Shown here: piece by piece, positions 14,882 to 17,449 of the stretch | Position numbering within the stretch: the first letter of the stretch is position 1 | Layout of the letters: each line of letters begins with the position of its first letter | Assembly: GCA_946482585.1 (NCBI GenBank) | Contig: CAMLSI010000036.1 | Coordinates: 1-17,449 of the forward strand | Direction: 5' to 3' | Length of the DNA stretch: 17,449 bases | Origin: an uncultured Lysobacteraceae bacterium | GTDB lineage: Bacteria > Pseudomonadota > Gammaproteobacteria > Xanthomonadales > Rhodanobacteraceae | The notes under the pieces: generated by a model | Seen by the model: the letters and a program-made list of their open reading frames with translations, nothing else | The model's database searches: none | What the model was told of the DNA's origin: nothing | Position numbers and translations under genes: made by a program

Positions 14882-16147
14882 CTACTCGAAACTGCCGGAG
14901 AAGATCGGATCCGCCTCGGCGTAGACGTGCAGTTTCAAGGTTCGCGTGCCCGGCGTGCCGGCTGCCCAGGCGACCTTGCCGCCGGGCGCGCTGCGCAGCG
15001 AGTCGTCGCGATCGCCCCAGGACACGCCGGCGACAGTCTCGAGCGGCGTGACGAACGCGCCGTTCGTGTCGACGACACCGAGGCGGAAGGTGCTGCCTTC
15101 GCGCCAGCCGGCGAGAAAGCGCTCCGGCGAGGCGATGCCGATGCGCGCGAGCACCGGATCGCGCTCGTTCGCGCCATTCGTGTTGGTGAGCCAGGTCACG
15201 ACGGGCGCGACCGACGCGCTGTTCGTGAAGCTCAGAAAACCGACGCCGCGCGCGGGATAGCCGGGCCGGTCCTGCGCGACGAACGCGAGTTTCCAGGCGC
15301 TGTCGCCGTTCGCGAGCTGGCCGAACTGGCCATAGGTAGTCCCGTTGCAGGCGGCGTCGATCGCGAACAGGTTGCGGCTGTTGTTGAGCAGCACGCCCTT
15401 GCTCGCATAGCAGTCGGACAGGCAGATCGCGCCGAATGCGTTCATTCCCGGGTGATAGCCGACGAGGCCGGCCATCTGGTGCGAGCAGCCCCAGTTCCAG
15501 CCGCCGCCGATCGCGGCACCCGCGCTCGACAGGTAGGCGAGCTGGTCGCCTTCGTGGCCGTTGTAGTTGCCGCTGATGCCGTGCACCGCGAAGTAGGCGG
15601 CATAGCGCGAATTGCCGTAGGCCAGGCGCGCGTCGCCGGTATTCATCTGCGCGATCGCGACGGTGTTCGTCAGCGCCGTCGAGAACACGTTGGCGTCGGC
15701 GGCGCTGCGTCGCGTCAGCCGCATGGCATTGTCGAGGCTGCGGCGCAGCAGCAGCGCAAAGCCGCCGTCGTCGTGCGCGATCAGGCCGCGGATTTCCTCG
15801 CCCGCGTAACTGAACGTCGATGCGATCGCACCGCCCGACAGCAGGCTGACGCGGCCGGTGCCGTCGCTGCCGGTCCAGCCCAGCCAATAGCTGCCGTCGC
15901 CGCGCGGCGCGAGATACAGGCGAGGGCTGATGCTGCAATAGCCGCCGAGGCAGAAGCTCGGCGCGGCGGATGCCAGGTTGGACGGCAACGTGAACGTCGT
16001 CGTCGTGAGGCGGTCGGCGATGGGGCCGGCGACGGCTGTCGTCGCGAACGATGCCGTCGCGGCGACGCAGGCAAGCAGGGCAGAACGGATCAAAACGCAG
16101 AAACTCCAGGCGGCGATGCATCGGTGAGCCGCGCATCGATGCGGCAT
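14882..16147 (-). CDS. Exported protein of unknown function with C-terminal 'IFSGSFE' tail
   Basis: I do not recognise a named family. From ATG 16147 the product is 421 residues. A TTG at 16093 with GGAG 10 bases upstream is an alternative start giving a cleaner signal peptide (IRSALLACVAATASFATTAVA); the extra 18 residues otherwise form an odd Cys/His-rich leader. The mature protein has repeated short strand-like segments with Gly/Asp turns (GSYWLGWTGSDGTGRVSLL, GGFALLLRR, WRVEG-like GWREGSTFRLGVVD), suggesting a propeller-like beta fold. The most distinctive block is GHEGDQLAYL (197-206), GGWNWGCSHQM (215-225) and CLSDCYASKG (242-251). It ends DPIFSGSFE, resembling a C-terminal tail I associate with secreted proteins of Xanthomonadales. 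It diverges from the lamin-tail gene. Confidence 0.75.
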   Translation of the reverse strand: MPHRCAAHRCIAAWSFCVLIRSALLACVAATASFATTAVAGPIADRLTTTTFTLPSNLASAAPSFCLGGYCSISPRLYLAPRGDGSYWLGWTGSDGTGRVSLLSGGAIASTFSYAGEEIRGLIAHDDGGFALLLRRSLDNAMRLTRRSAADANVFSTALTNTVAIAQMNTGDARLAYGNSRYAAYFAVHGISGNYNGHEGDQLAYLSSAGAAIGGGWNWGCSHQMAGLVGYHPGMNAFGAICLSDCYASKGVLLNNSRNLFAIDAACNGTTYGQFGQLANGDSAWKLAFVAQDRPGYPARGVGFLSFTNSASVAPVVTWLTNTNGANERDPVLARIGIASPERFLAGWREGSTFRLGVVDTNGAFVTPLETVAGVSWGDRDDSLRSAPGGKVAWAAGTPGTRTLKLHVYAEADPIFSGSFE

Positions 16148-16175
16148 TCTGGCCGGCCGTGCGCGGCCGCGCGTA

Positions 16176-16234
16176 ACAGAGTCGTTAACCGCGGCGACCG
16201 CGCGCGCCGCAACGCGAATCCGGTCACAGAGTCG
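16176..16234. repeat. Two 9-base direct repeats in the divergent promoter region of two exported-protein genes
   Basis: ACAGAGTCG occurs at 16176-16184 and 16226-16234, exactly 50 bases apart (about five helical turns). The first copy is flanked by TAAC and GTTA, giving a small inverted repeat. The 177-base gap separates the 421-residue protein gene from the lamin-tail gene. A shared activator or repressor site is possible; the evidence is only the repetition and phasing. Confidence 0.3.
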
Positions 16235-16324
16235 CTTTCGTATCGGCTGTCATGACCGCGTCACTGCGCGCGCGGACACTTCGCGGCCGTCGCCGGCTCG
16301 ACCGGCTCGCCGCGTATTCCCGTC

Positions 16325-17449
16325 ATGAGACTCGTCACGCTGCTCGCGCTCGCCGCGAGCCTCGCCGGCTGCGCCGGCGCCGCGCTCGCCCAGGTGCGCA
16401 TCACCGAATTCATGTACAGCGGCGCCGACGGCGAGTTCGTCGAAATCACGAATACCGGCACGGGAGCGATCGATCTCGCGGGCTGGAGCGTCGATGACGA
16501 CAGCAACACCGCCGGCAGTTTCGCGATCGGCGCGATCGGCACGCTCGCGCCCGGCGAGTCGGCCATCGTGACCGAAAACACCGCGGCGAATTTCCGCAGT
16601 GCGTGGCAGCGCTGCGCCGCCGCGAAAGTGCTCGGCGGCAACACGCAGAATCTCGGCCGCAACGATGTGATCAATCTCTACGACGCGGGCGGCGTGCGCG
16701 TCGATACGCTGCGCTTCGGCGACCAGAATTTTCCGGGCACGATCCGCACGCAGAATGTCGCGGGCTGGGTCTCGGCCGCGGGCCTCGGCAATGACGACAT
16801 CGCGCAATGGTCGCTCGCGAGCATCGGCGACGCGGAAGGCTCGCACGCTTCGGCGCTCGGCGACATCGGCAGTCCCGGCACGAGCACGCGCAGTGCGGCG
16901 CCGTTCGATCCGTGCGCGCCCATCGGTCCGCGCCTGCGCATCACCGAGTATCTCTACGACAGCGCTGACGGCGAGTTCGTCGAATTCACCAACGTCGGCG
17001 ATGCCGCCGCCGATCTCACGGGCTGGAGTTTCGACGACGACAGCAATGCGGCCGGCACGGTCGCGCTCGGCGCGTTCGGCACGGTGCAGCCGGGCGAATC
17101 GGTACTGCTGACCGACCGCACGCCGGCGGCGTTCCGCACGGCCTGGAATCTCTGCAGCGGCGTGAAAGTCGTCGGCGGCAGCAGCGCCGGGCTCGGTCGC
17201 GCCGACCAGATCAATCTCTACGATGCGGGCGGCGTGCGCATCGATACTCTGATCTATGACGACCAGACGATTCCGGGCTCGGTGCGTGCGAAAGACCGGA
17301 GCGCCTGGGTGTCGGCCGGCGGCCTCGGCGCGAACCAGGCGACCGAGTGGACATTGTCCGTCGTCGGCGATGTGGAAAATTCGGCGACGTCGGCGGCCGG
17401 CGCGACCGGCAGTCCGGGCAGGAGCCGCCGCAGCCTGTTCGATTTCGAC
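16325..17449 (+). CDS. Exported tandem lamin-tail-domain protein (3' end beyond window)
   Basis: The frame is open from ATG 16325 to the window end, 375 codons. The N-terminus is a signal sequence (MRLVTLLALAASLAGC) that ends in a perfect lipobox, LAGC with C16, followed by a second possible cleavage site (GAALA before Q23). It is therefore either an outer-membrane lipoprotein or a freely secreted protein. Two copies of a lamin-tail-like domain follow: residues 24-203 begin VRITEFMYSGADGEFVEITN, and residues 204 onward begin LRITEYLYDSADGEFVEFTN. Each has the GWS(V/F)DDDSN turn, a LAPGES/VQPGES segment and INLYDAGGVR(V/I)DTL. Such domains are found in secreted bacterial proteins, often near nucleases or as surface modules; no catalytic domain is visible here. 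No ribosome site precedes the ATG. Confidence 0.88.
   Translation, partial: MRLVTLLALAASLAGCAGAALAQVRITEFMYSGADGEFVEITNTGTGAIDLAGWSVDDDSNTAGSFAIGAIGTLAPGESAIVTENTAANFRSAWQRCAAAKVLGGNTQNLGRNDVINLYDAGGVRVDTLRFGDQNFPGTIRTQNVAGWVSAAGLGNDDIAQWSLASIGDAEGSHASALGDIGSPGTSTRSAAPFDPCAPIGPRLRITEYLYDSADGEFVEFTNVGDAAADLTGWSFDDDSNAAGTVALGAFGTVQPGESVLLTDRTPAAFRTAWNLCSGVKVVGGSSAGLGRADQINLYDAGGVRIDTLIYDDQTIPGSVRAKDRSAWVSAGGLGANQATEWTLSVVGDVENSATSAAGATGSPGRSRRSLFDFD
16394..17449 (+). repeat. 540-bp tandem coding repeat (two copies visible)
   Basis: The lamin-tail protein gene contains two in-frame repeats exactly 540 bases apart, starting at 16394 and 16934. Matching landmarks such as TCAATCTCTACGA at 16671 and 17211 keep the same phase, so no indels accumulated between those points. 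The second copy runs off the window. Confidence 0.85.

Noticed and set aside
14399..16255. 618-residue plus-strand open frame across the NTF2-like and 421-residue genes
   Set aside because: It covers two minus-strand genes that have signal peptides and sensible composition; the frame itself looks like codon-bias shadow.
1..17449. CRISPR array, tRNA/rRNA gene, insertion sequence or toxin-antitoxin pair
   Set aside because: No spaced identical repeats, no tRNA-like cloverleaf, no transposase or integrase motifs, and no paired small genes were seen on either strand.

Overview
The window is GC-rich, densely coding DNA. It looks like the chromosome of a gammaproteobacterium of the Xanthomonadales/Lysobacterales type. 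That placement is inferred from the gene set: lptD divergent from msrB, a UbiH plus UbiI/UbiF monooxygenase pair, cobalamin-salvage genes, lamin-tail and Asp-box secreted proteins, and a secreted protein ending in an acidic-aromatic '...IF..(S/G)FE' tail. I recognise fifteen protein genes. The first (lptD) and last (lamin-tail protein) are cut by the window edges. I see no tRNA, rRNA, CRISPR array, transposase or integrase, and no gene-free stretch exceeds 300 bases.

Layout. Positions 1-1868 (minus) hold lptD, which starts with GTG and lacks its C-terminus here. msrB (1998-2393, plus) diverges from it. A cysteine-rich exported protein of unknown function (2412-3122, minus) follows. Next comes a minus-strand pair: a PduO-type corrinoid adenosyltransferase (4206-4772), and 19 bases after it a class II histone-deacetylase-like amidohydrolase (3263-4186). 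A membrane M48 metalloprotease (5055-6893, plus) runs tail to tail, with a 5-base gap, into the cobS-cobC pair (8250-6899, minus), whose genes overlap by 10 bases. ubiH and a ubiI-like gene (8386-10837, plus) form a tight pair. A secreted 13-Asp-box beta-propeller protein (11048-13336, plus) follows, then a spermidine-synthase-like protein (13590-14282, plus). Two exported proteins lie on the minus strand: an NTF2-like/DUF4440-like protein (14308-14757) and a 421-residue protein of unknown function (14882-16147). A tandem lamin-tail-domain exported protein (16325 to the end, plus) closes the window.

How the genes work together. lptD serves outer-membrane LPS assembly. The adenosyltransferase, CobS and CobC would cooperate in corrinoid salvage: adenosylation, addition of the lower-ligand nucleoside, and alpha-ribazole phosphate removal. 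UbiH and the UbiI-like protein are successive ring hydroxylases of ubiquinone synthesis. The right third is an accessory-like zone dominated by secreted repeat proteins.

The most unusual structure is a 45-base degenerate second copy of the ubiI 3' end (14 codons plus stop, 38 of 45 bases identical) at 13438-13482. It lies just after a perfect 12-bp hairpin (13401-13430). The two tail copies therefore bracket the propeller gene and its apparent terminator. This looks like either a one-gene insertion into the ubiI 3' end or the scar of a deleted ubiI paralogue.
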